A DNA stretch of 64,000 nt from Schistocerca nitens (GCF_023898315.1 NC_064622.1:168350178-168414177); one strand, 5' to 3'; positions 11,926 to 23,620 are shown, counted from the first letter of the stretch. The notes: a model not told the origin generated them from the sequence alone. Numbers and translations: made by a program.

Positions 11926-14790
11926 TTGGCTCATGAAATCCCCCCTAATGGCCTTACCATCAAATTACCCATCTCTGGTTGCCACCCTTCCTTCCACAAT
12001 GACCTCCACCTGTTCAGATTCCACCAATCCTTAGCCCTCACCAACATAGTCCTGCAAAACCACATCAACCAAGCCCAATCCTCCTTGCAGTACCTTCTCT
12101 CCATCCGCAAAATTCTTCTGCAATGCAATCCCGAATTTCTGGAACCCATAACACACACTGAAACTCTTGCCCTGCAGGAACTTGAGCACCATGCACAATG
12201 CCACCTCAAAAAGCTCTCCATCCTACTCACTTCCTACTCCTACCTTGGTGTACCATTGTCCACTCCTTCTACAACCACCTCCAAACCTCCCCCACTCCCC
12301 CTCATAGCTGACAAACCCTGTCTCGCAGACCTACTACATTTACCCCACCCTCCAAGACTCCCTCCCACCACCACACAGAACCCAGAACCTAAACAGACCC
12401 ACAACACATTATGAACCTTTCCTCCAGAAGCCTTAGGCCCACAGAAATATCAGTCCTTTCCAAAGGCCTCACCTTTTGCCCCACTCCCAAATTCAACCAT
12501 GCAGGACTAGTTAAAGACCTTCTCTCCTTCTCCCAGTCCCTACAGTGGAAACACTTTTTCGATACCAACCCAACCAATCAGACTCAAAGACCAATATTGA
12601 ACCTTGCCTAACTCAGTTCACTCCTCCATCAAACCGTGACCCACCCCCACTGCCTCCAAACCACCCCCTGTTAACTTTCCAGAATTTCTTAACCTCGAAC
12701 CTTGCCTCAACATCATTCCCCAAATCCCTCAACATGCAAACTAACCTTACATCCGCAGAAAGAACTGCACTCCACCATCTAAAAACTGATACTGACCTTA
12801 TAATCCTACCTGCTGACAAAGGCTCCACCACTGTTGTTTTGACTCCGCAAGGACTACGTGGCAGAAGGACTCCGTCAGCTGTCAGATACTTCCACCTAAA
12901 AACCATGCCACAGTGATCCCATTCCAGTAATCCAGCAGGATCTCCAGTCACTACTCAAATCCCATCATTTGCCCCACTCCCAAATTCAACCATGCAGAAC
13001 TAGTTAAAGACCTTCTCTCCTTCTCCCAGTCCCTACAGTGGAAACACTTTTTCGATACCAACCCAACCAATCAGACACAAAGACCAATATTGAACCTTGC
13101 CTAACTCAGTTCACTCCTCCACTACTCCACTACTCCTCCACTACTCAAGTCCCATCCCAGAACCTCTCCCCAGAGTCCATCTCTCTACTTACCCCTACCA
13201 CTCCCCACACTCCCACCTCCTACATGCTTCCTAAAGTCCATAAACCCAACCTCGCAGGATGCCCCATTTTGGCAGGTTACTGTGCCCCCACTGAGAGAAT
13301 CTCTGCTCTCGTAGACCAACACCTTCAACCTATTACCTGGAACCTATCCTCCTATATAAAAGATACCAACCATCTCCTCCACTGACTCTCCACTGTTCCT
13401 GTCCCTTTACCACATGGTGCCCTGCTCGTCACTATTGATGCCACCTCCCTGTACACTAACATTCCTAATGCCCATGGCCTTACTGCTGTCGAACACTACC
13501 TTTCAAGATGCCCTATGGATTCCAAACCAACAAACTCCTTCCCAGTCTCCATGACCAAGTATATCCTCACCCATAATTACTTCTCCTTTGAAGGCATTAC
13601 CTACAAACAAATCCGCGGAAGGCTATGGGAACCCGCATGGCACCATCCTATTCTAACCTATTCATGGGCCATCTACAGGAATCCTTCCTAAAAACCAAGA
13701 ATCCTAAACCCCTCACCTGCTTCAGATTCATTGCTGACATCTTTGCTACCTGGATTGAAGGTGAGGACACCTTATTCACATTCCTCCAGAACCTCAACAA
13801 CTTCTCCCCTATTTGCTTCACCTGGTCCTACTAAACACAACAAGCCACCTTACTAGATGTTGGCCTTCATCTCAGAGATGGCTACATCAGTACTTCCATC
13901 CATATCAGACCTACTAACCACCAGCAATACCTCCACTTCGACAACTGCCACCCATTCCATTCCTTCTGTACAGCCTAGTCACCCGTGGTCGTCACATCTG
14001 CAGTGATGAGCAGTTCCTCTCAAAATATACCGAGGGTCTCACTGAAACCTTCACTGACCATAATTATCCTCCCATCCTTGCACAAAAACAAATCTCCTGT
14101 GCCTTATCTTTCCAGTCTCCCACTACCTCCCAAAGTCCCACAGTCCGGCCACAGAGGAGCATTCCCCTCATAACTCAGTACCATCCGGGACTGGAGCAAC
14201 TGAATTACATTCTCTGCCAGGGTTTCGATTACCTCTCATCGTGCCCTGAAATGAAAAATATCCTGCCCACTATCCTTCCCACCCCTCCTACCGTGGTATT
14301 CCGCTGTCCACCGAACCTATACAATATACTCGTCCATCCTTACACAACCCCTCTCCCAATCCCTTACCCCATGGCTCATACCCCTGTAATAGACCTAGAT
14401 GCAAGACCTGTCCCCTACATCCTCCTACCACCACCTACTCCAGTCTGGTCACTAACATCATCTATCCCATCAAAGGCAGGGCTACCTGTGAAACCAGTCA
14501 CGTGATTTACAAGCTAAGCTGCAACCTCTGTGCTGCATTCTATGTAGGCATGACAACCAACAAGCTGTCTGTCCGCATGAATGGCCACTGGCAAACTGTG
14601 GCCAAGAAATAAGTGGACCACCCTGTTGCTGAACATGGTGCCAAACATGATATCCCTCATCTTAATGACTGCTTCACAGCCTGTGCCATATGGATCCTTC
14701 CCACCAACACCAGCTTTCCTGAATTGCAAAGGTGGGAACTTTCCCTGCAATATCCTATGTTCTCATAACCCTCCTGGCCTCAACCTTCTG
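11926..14790 (+). pseudogene. Penelope-like polyprotein remnant (RT and GIY-YIG)
   Basis: The plus-strand frames, read in sequence, give an N-terminal linker (11926-12414), then reverse transcriptase motifs: VTIDATSLYTNIP (about 13425-13465), which fits motif A; GTRMAPSYSNLFMGHL (from 13625), which fits motif B; and CFRFIADIFATW (about 13720-13755), which fits motif C. The usual Asp pair of motif C is read here as Ala-Asp, so the catalytic pair is lost. At about 14503-14590 the frame reads YKLSCNLC then YVGMTTNKLSVRMNGH, matching the GIY-YIG nuclease with its preceding cysteine pair. At least five frame changes break it up. The Pro/Thr/Leu-rich composition of the short frames reflects family base bias, not a host gene. 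Confidence 0.8.
12477..13123 (+). repeat. 155-bp internal duplication in the Penelope-like element
   Basis: The segment at about 12477-12630 reappears nearly unchanged at about 12970-13123. It begins with gccccactcccaaattcaac and ends with cagttcactcctcc. The copies are about 493 bp apart and differ at only a few positions. The duplication breaks the coding order of this copy, and sequence between the two copies has been displaced. Confidence 0.85.
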
Positions 14791-15306
14791 TAGTCAATGT
14801 CCTCACCCATCCAGCCCCCTCCCTGTTCCCATTCCAGCACTACACAGCCGTCATTTCACTGCCACACCCAGTCTTTAATTTCTTTTATTTCTCTCCTTTC
14901 CGCTACTTACCCCCTCCTCCCTCCCCACCTTCTCTCCTGCCCTCCATCTAAACTGCAACACTTAACTGTCCACCACTCCCGCCATACCATCCCTCCCTCT
15001 CCCCACCCCAGTTGCCACTCCCATTATGCACTGGTGCTGCTGTTCGCAGTGTAGTCGCAGCTCTCTGAGACTGCAGACGGGTGTGCAAGTTGCGTTTATG
15101 TGAGTGTGTGTGTGTGTGTGTGTTTGTGTGTGTGTATGTGTGTCTACTGCTGACAAAGGCCTTAATGGCCGAAAGCTTTAATTGTGTGAATCTTTTTGTT
15201 GTGCCTATCACGACTCAATGTCTCTGCTATATGGTGAGTAGCAACTTTCCTTCCCTGGTATTGTTACATTCCATCCTGGATTTTCCATTGTTTAGTATTT
15301 AAAACT

Positions 15307-15639
15307 TCCATATCTACCATGGTATTCAAGTAACTGCAGGTTTTTCATTGAAATAATGTAATTTGTAAGAACCATTGATAACTGGTGAAATGAGAATTGT
15401 GGGTTTTGCAGCTATATAAGTGAAGAAATTATCCATTGATTTTTATACTGAGAATGGGGTTTTTCATAAACTGTTTACCTGTTCTGCCCTTAGTTGCTTG
15501 TTTAATATTATACTGTTTCAGTAATCTGTCATAATTTCTTTTTCAACTGCATTATAATGTTAGTGACACTCTGTTGTGTTTTGGCAAAATAAGCAGATTT
15601 TAACATGGCAACAAGAAACGTTAGGCATTACTCAATACT
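15307..15639. other. no gene recognised
   Basis: AT-rich sequence following the Penelope target duplication, with no identifiable gene or repeat. Confidence 0.3.
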
Positions 15640-16080
15640 CGTCACAGTCCTTCATAAACACTCTCCTCAACTAGCTTCTTGGTGTGGCTGACAACTTGAT
15701 AGCAGTCCTGTGGTGTAAAATTTGCAACAGCTTCTTTTGTCAGCATTTCATCCTCACTGAACGTACATTTCTTAGTGCTTTTTGCCACATTACTTTTCAC
15801 CTAGACCCACAGATTCTCAGTTGGATTTAAATGAGCATGATACAGAGGAAGGCTGATGAAATTAACTCTGCCTTATGCATACTATGTTGAAATTAATCCA
15901 ATGGAACATTTCTTTCTCCCCAGAGCAAAATATCCACTTTCCTCCACTGCCTTGTTGGAGATTTATTCATCACAACAGAGTGGTATTTGCATTGTCCATT
16001 ACTGTTGTTGAATTCAGAGGAATGTTTACCTCCACAGCCAGTGAATGTGTTCTTGGATGACAAATTTTAATGTGAATCTC
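15640..16080 (-). pseudogene. DDE transposase-like remnant
   Basis: Read on the minus strand, one frame gives TTVMDNANTTLL (about 15965-16005), and further on HLNPTENLWV (about 15795-15830) followed by VKSNVAKSTKKCTFSEDEML and QDCYQVVSHTKKLVEESVYE. A DNA-type Asp motif followed by NP(T/I)E.LW and a trailing VK..VA..H....E..Y pattern is what insect IS630/Tc1-related 'DDE superfamily endonuclease' proteins show near their C-terminus. Several stops interrupt it. No terminal repeats were found, so the host element is not named. Confidence 0.5.
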
Positions 16081-17239
16081 ATGTTCAGATATGCTGCACT
16101 GTTGTTATTAATGCAACACCAACACAAAACACTTGTTCACAATACCTAATATCTCAAAATACTTCAGTGCCAGAAATACAATGAGAGCTGATGAATGCAG
16201 ATTTGCATCTAATGCTTGACACCATATGGTACTGTTTATCCATGGTGTTGCAACAGTGGCTCTTTACCAACCGAACACCTGGCAGTGAAGTAGGGAATGC
16301 CGGCTTGCCATTGGTGTTACCCGGTCACTGGTGTCAGATACTCTCCAACAAGCCAAACATCAAAAGTCACAACTAATTTTAAACACGCTACAAGCAGTTC
16401 AAAGATATTTTGAATACTGCTACTCCTTATGGAAATGGCATTAAGGAGTAGAAAGGCAGATGCGCTCAGTGTCTATGCCTGGGGGCTTCATTCAGCAAGT
16501 TTAAGAGATTGTTCCAGCAGCCAAAGAGACAAATTTACTGTACTTTGCAATAAATGGTGTGTGTCATCAGGGCCCTGAGGTAATATTTGTATCATTCCAG
16601 CAACTTGCTGAGCAGTTGCTGAAGACCAACCTTGCTCATGGAGATTCAAAAAAACTCACAGTCTGCAGCTCTGTGCTCAGAACTGAACCTGGCCTGCTGG
16701 TTCTTAGGTGAGTGGAAAGCTCAAACCAGAGACTACAAAGGTTCCGTGACAAGTTGGGCTGTGACTTCTGACTTACATCATTCAAAATGTCTCAGGTGCG
16801 CATTTCACTTCAGAGGCTTCTACCCAGAATGGTGACTGTGTGTGTGTGTGTGTGTGGGTGTGTGTGTGTACACACTAGGGCTTTTTGGATTAAGCAATTC
16901 TCCATCTAGTGTGGATAACTATAACTATAGGAGACTGGGAAATGTTAGTGTAAAATCCAAATAAACACCCCCTTGGGTGGAGTATTAAAATGCTAGAGGT
17001 TAACTGTTGAAGCATTCACAGCAAAGTACCATAGTTTGATGTGTACTCCTAAGAGGCAGTGGAGCTCACATAACACTAGGTTTAGAAAGATGGTTAGCCA
17101 AAAATTGATAACAGTGAGTTTTTTGGGGAAAATTTAAGTGTATATTAAAAGAATAGGCTAATGTGAAATGGTGGTGTATGTGTCACGGTAGACAAGAAAC
17201 TCAGATCCACCAAGGTAGAAATTGAGAGCAAATGTCAGA
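16081..17239. other. no gene recognised
   Basis: No supported gene. It contains a (TG)n microsatellite at 16838-16871, and small open frames (16191-16376 and 16632-16835, +) without domain features. Confidence 0.3.
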
Positions 17240-19680
17240 GTGTTAGGGCAAGACATAGTATTAAGGATGGGGATAAACGTTAATTGTATCTTTCTATTGC
17301 CTACCAAGCTCACCACCATTTGTAACCAGAAACTTTAGAAAAACCCCAATTCGCTAGTACATAAGCCCCACAGTCATACTATCATCTTCAGAGGGAACTT
17401 AAATTGCCCAACAATCAATTCAGATTTGTAAGTGGTGGGCATGACAGTACATCCTATGAAACTTTAATAAATATCTAGTCTTAAAAGTACCTAGAACAGA
17501 TAGTTTGGAAGCCCACTCATGATGGAATTATGTTGGATCTAGCAGCAACAAACACACCTGACATCTTTGAGGATGTCCACATAGAAACTGTATTAGTGAT
17601 CATGAGACAGTTGTAGCAACAACAATTAATGAAGTACAAAGGGCAACTAAACCAAGAAGAAAATTTTGTATGTTCAACAAGCTAGACAAATATGTAATAG
17701 TGTCATATCTCAATGGGAAACCTGAAACATTTATTCTGGATGGTAGAATGTAGAAGAACTATGGTTCAAGTTTAAAAGAGTAGTTAACCATGAACATGAT
17801 AGATGTGTACTGGTACTTAGAAGGCCCTACAGTCACAATAAAGTACCTTCTAAAGGAAAAGGAACTTCTGCATAATGGAGCTACAGATTGGGATATGCTG
17901 AACGAAACTTCTTTGGCTATTACGAGGGTAACATATGAAATTTTCAATTACAACTGCAGCAGAATGTTATTGAAAGATCTCTCATAAAATGCAAAGGATT
18001 TCTAGTATGGAGAGATCATATGTTGTTTGAGGCACAAAGGTTAGTGTCCAGACAGAAACTGAAATTGAGGGCAGCAAAGCAGAAATGCTTAACTCTGTTT
18101 TCAAATGTTTCTTTACAAAAGAAAAGCCAGTCAATTTCTCACAACACTGCAAGGATGAGTGAAATAGATACAGGTGTCAGGAGCACTGAGGAACTGCAGT
18201 TGCTAATGTCTAACTCCAGAACCCAGAGCAATCCCTGTCAATTTATTCACCAAATTTGCATTTGAGTTAGCACATCTTTCAACCATAATACATCCCTTGA
18301 ACAAAATGCTTTGTCCAGTGAGTGGCAGCAGAATTAATCTAAAAAGATAACATCCAAAATCCTTGATATCCATTGGTTTTAGATACTTAGACTGTATTCT
18401 GAGCTCAAATGTAATGATGAATCTTGAACAGGATGACCTCCGTGCCAACCAGCATGGATTCCGAAAACATGTCATGTGATACTTAACTCACACTTTACTC
18501 ACATGGCATTGTGAAAGTCACAGATCAAAGTACAGTAGCCAGATAGATGCAGTTTTTCTTGATTTCCAAAAAGCATTCAGTCAGTTCCATACTTACGCTT
18601 TTTTTTTCTTTTAAGAATGAATGCAATTTATTCCTGGACTGAGGAATTCTTGGTAGAGATGTCACACCATGTCATCCTGGATGGAGAATCATTGACAGAT
18701 GAAGATGTAACTGCAGGTAGGCTTATATAACTGTTTTGAAAACCTTGCTGTTGCTGTTTTATATTAATGATCTTGTAGACAATGTTTTAACTTTAGACTT
18801 CTCACACATGGTGTGGCTCTCTATAATGACCTAGGCATATTGCCTGTGAAAACTACTTAGATAATCAATCAGATTCTGGCAATATTTCAAAGTGGTGCAA
18901 ATATTGACAGCCTGCTTTAAACATTCAGAAATGTCAAATTGTACACTTCACAAAACTGAAAAAAAGTATCCTATGACTACAATAGCAATGAATCACAATT
19001 TGAATCACTTAACTCAAACAAATACCTAAGTGTAAAATTTGTAGGGATATAAAATGGAATGATCAACAGGCTAAGTCATCGGTATATCAGATGGGAGGCT
19101 TTGATTGATTGGTAGAATAGTAGGGATTGTGTACAAAACACACATGTGGCATCCTAGAATATTTCTCAGGTGTGTGGAACCCTTACCAAATAGCTATAAC
19201 AGTGGCTATTGAATGTATACAAAGAAGGCAGCCAAATTGTCACTGATTTGTCTGGCTCATGGCAGGACATCATAGAAATGTTGAAAAACCTGAACTGCGC
19301 TTGAAGATAGACAGACATAAAGTATCCCACAGAAGCATACTTACAGAGTTTCAAGAGCTATCTTTAAGTGATGAATCTAGAAATATCCTGCAGCCCTACA
19401 TATCACTCCCCTAGGGACCTTGTAGATAAGATTGAACTATGTGTTGCACAGAGGCATTTAAACAATCATTCTTCTTGTGCCTATATGTGAATGGAGTGGA
19501 AGGCAGCCCTAGTACCTGATACAATGGAAAGCACCCTGTGTCATGCACTTCACAATGGTTTCCAAATGTGGATGCAGATATGGAAGAAACTCTTAACACA
19601 TGGTACAATTGGAAGTACTAGTATCCTCTGCCATGCACTTCAGAGTGGTTTGCAAAAATGTGGATTAGTGTCTGTAGCTC
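17240..19680 (+). mobile_element. decayed CR1/Jockey-like LINE
   Basis: Blocks in order on the plus strand: an endonuclease-end-like stretch reading ISDHETVVATTINEVQRATK (about 17590-17650); a thumb/linker region (17650-18250); the reverse transcriptase pieces DLRANQHGFRKH (about 18436-18475) and AVFLDFQKAFSQF (about 18548-18588); then FYINDLVDNVLT (about 18757-18792). The C-terminal and 3' portion (19140-19480) resembles the fragment at 9540-10050. The YADD region is not intact, and stops occur throughout. The final part (19490-19680) contains repeated 'catgcacttca' tracts like the 3' untranslated repeats of this family. Confidence 0.65.
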
Positions 19681-19814
19681 ATAAGAATGCACACAACAGG
19701 AATGTTGCTGTGAGTTGGGGCATGCCCTAGATAGAATAGTGCACTAAAAACCTTTTCAGAAATGTAATTATAGGACATAACTGTGAGTGGCTTGTACAGT
19801 TCTGAGTGATACAT

Positions 19815-20893
19815 AAGTGGCAGTCAAGTGAAAATCGAACACCCGCCACAACTTGATCATAGAATGGTTCTATTCAAAAGTAATCACCACATACATTAAG
19901 ACATTTATCCCACTGGCAGATGAGATGATCGATACCTGTTTTATAGAATACGGTCAGCTGCTAACATATCCACAACTGCACCCATCCTTGTACTTCCTTG
20001 ATTGACTAAAATCAAAGTTCATGCGCATTTTTCTTCAGGTCGCCAAAAATGTGAAAATCACATGGTGAAAGACCTGGACTTAGCCTTCATCTGATTGGCA
20101 GTCTGGGTACTGGTGTTACCATGTGACAGGATGACTTTGTCTGACAGAATTCCTTGGCATTTTGATTTTAGGGTTGTCGCAGTCTCTGCAAAGTGTATTC
20201 ATAGCACAGCACATTGACTGTGGTTCCATGCTTTTGCAGTCAAAGAAGAAGGTCATCATGAACAGCTTTGGATTTCTTTGGCAGAAGAGATGTGGAATGT
20301 TTTCACTGTTAGCTTTGTTGTTTACCCTTGGGCTGCCAGAATTCCGTTGGACAGAATCATCCTGTTGCACGATAATGTCTGCCCTAACATTGTCAATTGA
20401 AAAAGGCTACTCTTCAGTGATTTGGTTTGGAAACACTGGAACATCCTCCGTACAGTCCATGTCTTTCACAATGTGATTTTCACACCTTTGGCAACCTGAA
20501 GATGTCTGTTCCAGTCAGATGCTGCATGGGGTAGCCATGCGGTCTGAGGCGTCTTGTCACGGTTCGCACAGTTCCGGCGGAGGTTTGAGTCCTCCCTCGG
20601 CTTAAGTTAGTTTAAGTTAGATTAAGTAGTGTGTAAGCCTAAGGACTGATGGCCTCAGCAGTTTGGTCCCATAGTCCTTACCATAAATTTCCAATTTCAG
20701 TCAGATGAGGAAGTGCAAGAGTGGATGTTGTTGTGGATCCATCTATTGCTAACCATGTTCTATGAAACAGAAATTGATCATCTCGTCTCCCAGTGGGATA
20801 AATGTCTTAACGGAAGTAGTGATTAATTTGAATGGAACCATTCCATGATCCTCTTGTGGCCAGTATTCAGTTTTCATTTGACTGTCTCTCATA
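19815..20893. mobile_element. fold-back mariner-like element (two 3' ends)
   Basis: The ends are inverted repeats: gtggcagtcaagtgaaaat at 19817-19835 faces its complement near 20862-20886. On the minus strand 19850-19915 reads IDHLICQWDKCLNVCGDYF, and on the plus strand 20772-20825 reads IDHLVSQWDKCLN. Both are the characteristic C-terminus of mariner transposases. So both outer arms (about 19815-20077 and 20455-20893, the latter enlarged by a 176-bp SINE) are 3' ends facing outward. The centre (20078-20454) includes a plus-strand ILLHDN stretch, the usual second catalytic Asp region. No functional transposase is possible. Confidence 0.75.
20522..20697 (+). repeat. tRNA-derived SINE with target duplication
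   Basis: The 10-bp repeat cagtcagatg flanks the insertion at 20512-20521 and 20698-20707. The body begins with a degenerate tRNA-like part (box B near ggaggtttgagtcctcc, about 20580-20596). It continues with the taagttagtttaagttag and ggactgatggcctcagcag body seen in related SINEs elsewhere in the window. It interrupts the right arm of the fold-back mariner and is therefore younger than it. Confidence 0.85.
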
Positions 20894-20932
20894 AATATAT
20901 TAATTTATATCACCTATTCATTTTACCAATGT

Positions 20933-21163
20933 CCGCCCCCTGTAGCTGAGTGGTCAGCGCGACAGAATGCCAATTCTAAGGCCCGGGTTCGATTCCCGGC
21001 TCGGTCGGAGATTTTCTCTGCTCAGGGACTGGGTGTTGTGTTGTCCTAATCATCATCATTTCATCCCCATCGACTCGCAAGTCGCCGAAGTGGCGTCAAA
21101 TCAAAAGACTTGCACCAGGCGAGCGGTCTACGCGATGGGATGCCCTAGTCACATGACATTTTA
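20933..21163 (+). repeat. tRNA-derived SINE
   Basis: The 5' part is strongly tRNA-like, with box A near tagctgagtggtcagcgcg and box B gggttcgattccc at about 20984-20996. A non-tRNA body follows, with atcatcatcatttcatcccc and cgagcggtctacgcgatggg. A complete tRNA cloverleaf does not fit, so it is called a SINE and not a tRNA gene. The body resembles the SINE nested at 36935-37160. Confidence 0.85.
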
Positions 21164-22132
21164 CCGATATTTCCAAAATAATCAGTCAGATTCTCTATTT
21201 GTGTGTAGATACTATCAACAGCTGCTATATAAATACTTTATTAATTGTGTTACTGTGTATGCAACTACGAAATGAGTTTTTTGTCATAATCAACACTTCG
21301 ATTTATTCAGCTAAACCACTGCCAATGGTAAGTTTTCCTTACCTGTTTACTGATGCAATTTGGATGTCATGTCTGCATGCATATCTCACCAGGATTTGTC
21401 TCTTTCTCACTAGTGATATACATAAGAAAAAAGAAACTGGAGACCATAAATGACATGCAATGAAAGACAATATGACTGCCAATGAACGTTACTAGCGAGG
21501 AAATATTTTTTGAACAGCCAATAACACCAATGATGGACAGCAGCAGGGTGGAGGGGAGTAAGAGGTATGTATATCTCCCAGCCCCCTGCTTTACCCCTCA
21601 CAGGTATTCTTCTCAGCTGGCTATTACAGAATTAGGTGTACTATTTGTTCACAACATCCTGACCAAGTCTCCCTAGTTCTGAATCATCAGAAGTTGGTCA
21701 ACTTTGGGCCACTAGTGTTTTATGTCTGGTTGCTGCCAATACTAGCAATCTTAAGAGACAGCATTTGTGCGTACGCTAGCCATTACGTTGCTGTAACAGC
21801 TATGCCGCAGCAGTAGGTACATGTGTAGTTCTGCACTGTGTGAGACATGCACAATTTGTTGCACCCACATCCCCCTTCTCACTGAGACAGTCAATGTATT
21901 GGACATCAGTGGGCAGAGCTTGCTTCCTCAGCTCATCGTACCCTGCTATGAATTCAGTCTGGACATTGTGAACAAATGTAGATATAGGTGTCACCTCCAC
22001 TCCCATTGCACTGCTCCTCCATTGGTGACACTGATGTGCCATTTAGCATTCCCATAAGCCACCAGTGAAGAGTCTTCCTGTTGCAGACAATCAATATTTA
22101 CCAGTAGAATGTTTTCTGCTCTCCAGCAGGCA
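21164..22132. other. intergenic or 3' UTR of the minus-strand exon
   Basis: No coding domain is seen. It lies downstream of the minus-strand terminal exon at 22133-22375. Possible minus-strand AATAAA signals occur at about 21302-21307 and 21237-21242, which would imply a 3' untranslated region of about 0.8-0.9 kb. That is a guess. Confidence 0.3.
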
Positions 22133-22375
22133 TCAGCCCTGAACTTTCTCAGCAGCCTGGATGCCACCTGCGGCGCCCGTCTTGGCCATCTCAATGGGCG
22201 TCTGCACGGCGGTCTTGAAGGCGTCAATTCCACCTTTGGCTGACTCAGCACCACCACCAATCATTCCACCGTCTGTCCCAATGCTGCTTGCCTGCCGCTT
22301 CACCACTGTCTTTGATCCATCAGTGATGCCAGAGGTGCCTCTGAAGCTGCTGGACCACTGATGGTGATTCACCAC
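22133..22375 (-). CDS. probable host terminal coding exon, Gly/Ala-rich C-terminus
   Basis: On the minus strand a clear acceptor (ttgctcttcccacag, AG at 22377-22376) opens an 80-codon frame in phase 0 that ends at TGA 22135-22133. The frame has no stop and G/C-rich third positions, quite unlike the AT-rich flanks. It begins VVNHHQW. It then has a Gly/Ser/Thr stretch with SIGTDGGMIGGG, and ends in an amphipathic-looking Ala/Gly/Lys tail with AFKTAVQTPIEMAKTG and GGIQAAEKVQG. I do not recognise the family. The upstream exon or exons must lie at higher coordinates. The signal-peptide-like first exon at 43912-43959 (same strand, also phase 0) is a candidate partner, but at least one exon between them may be missing. 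A single-exon reading extending to 22444 would put the start inside the pyrimidine-rich intron end and is less likely. Confidence 0.5.
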   Translation of the reverse strand: MVNHHQWSSSFRGTSGITDGSKTVVKRQASSIGTDGGMIGGGAESAKGGIDAFKTAVQTPIEMAKTGAAGGIQAAEKVQG

Positions 22376-22514
22376 CTGTGGGAAGAGCAATACTCTTGTT
22401 GTTATGGTCTTATGTATGAAGGCTGGTTCGATGAAGTTCTCCAAACAAGTCTATTCTGAAAGAGCATCTCCAGTTCTGTACAAATGCTGCAATCTACATC
22501 CACGCTTACCTGTG

Positions 22515-23620
22515 TACTGTATACAATGAGATGACAAGTCATGGGATACCTCCCAAAATCGTGTTGGGCCTCCTTTTGCCTGGTTTAATGCAGGAGCTCC
22601 AAGTGGCATGGACTCAATAAGTCACTGGAAGTCCCCTGCAGAAAAATATTGACCTGTGCTACCTCTATAGTAATCCATAATTGCGAAAGTGTTGCTGGTG
22701 CACGAACTAACCTCACGATTATGTCCCATAAATGTTCAATGGGATTCCTGTTCGGGAATCTGGGTGACCAAATCATTCACTTGAACTGTCCAGAATGTGC
22801 TTCAAACCAATCACAAGCAACTGTAGCCCGGTGACATGTCACATTGTCATCCATAAAAATTCCATCGTTGTTTGGGAACGTGAAGTCCATGAATGGTTGC
22901 AAATGGTTTCCAAGTTGTCAAACATAACCGAGGACCTAGTCCATTCCATGTAAACACAGCCCCCATCATTTCAGTGCTACCACCACCTCCCACAGTGCCT
23001 TGTTGACAACTTGGGTCCATGACTTCATAGGATGTGCACCACACTCGAATCCTAGCATCAGCTCTTACTAACTGAAATTGGGACTCATCTGACCATGTCA
23101 GAGTTTCCCAGTTGTTTGGGGTCCAACCAATATGGTCACGAGCCCAGGAGAGATCCTGCAGGTGATGTGCTGTTAGCAAAGTCATTTGCATCAGTTATGT
23201 GTCACAGTCCATTAACACCAAATCTGGCTGGACTATCTAACGCATATGTTTTCTGTACATCACACAGATTTCTGCAGTTATTTCATGCAGTGTTGCTTGT
23301 TAGTTACCATGGTAATGCCTGAAATGTGGTATTCTCGGGACACTCTTGACGCTGTGAATCATGGAATATTGAATTCCCTAGCAATTTATGAAATGGAATG
23401 ACTCCTACGTCTAGCTTCAACTACCATTCTGCATTAAAAATCTGTTGATTCCCATGGTGCAGCCATAATCACTTCAGAAACCTTTTCACATGAATCATAT
23501 GAGTAAAACGACAGCTCCGCCATCGCATTGCCCTTTTATATCTTGTGTTTGTGGTGCTACTGCCATCTGTACATGTGCATATCGCTATCAGATGACTTTT
23601 GTGACTTCGTATAGTCGATC
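22515..23620 (-). mobile_element. Tc1-like DNA transposon, decayed
   Basis: Both ends carry a diverged inverted repeat (tgacaagtcatgggata near 22532-22548, facing agatgacttttgtgacttc near 23591-23609). The transposase remnant runs on the minus strand between them. The extreme ends and TA duplication are not certain. Confidence 0.75.
22585..23500 (-). pseudogene. Tc1-like transposase remnant
   Basis: The minus strand reads WSDESQFQLVRADARIRVW (about 23040-23095), the first catalytic Asp of a DD34E transposase. It continues with EVMDPSCQQGTVGGGGS and FTWNGLGPRL. A frame change near 22855 leads to MDDNVTCHRATVACDWFEAH, the second Asp region. Then NPIEHLWD (about 22715-22740) holds the Glu. The N-terminal helix-turn-helix part (23200-23500) is badly broken. 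All three catalytic residues can be read, but in different frames, and SPD before the NPIE motif has become PNR. This is not functional. Confidence 0.8.

Larger units (their letters stand above)
10804..15295 (+). mobile_element. Penelope-like retroelement with target duplication
   Basis: The element is bounded by the 11-bp direct repeat tatttaaaact at 10793-10803 and 15296-15306, which I read as its target-site duplication. Both ends carry the same terminal sequence (ctatatggtgagtagcaac at about 11039-11056 and 15228-15245). The 5' side has an additional inverted copy (10806-10860), giving the inverted terminal repeat arrangement known for Penelope-like elements. The interior codes for a reverse transcriptase followed by a GIY-YIG-like domain, the order typical of this class. 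The coding region is broken by frameshifts and stops. A TG microsatellite (15102-15144) lies in the 3' terminal repeat. Confidence 0.85.

Noticed and set aside
11926-13385. Proline/threonine/leucine-rich frames that could pass for a host mucin-like gene
   Set aside because: They lie inside the target duplication of the Penelope-like element, in order with its reverse transcriptase.
14948-15211. Minus-strand frames with a His-Thr repeat
   Set aside because: They come from the TG/CA microsatellite in the Penelope terminal repeat.
20940-21000. tRNA gene
   Set aside because: Box A and box B are present, but a full cloverleaf does not fit and a SINE body follows; the same holds for 36935, 47155 and 49749.
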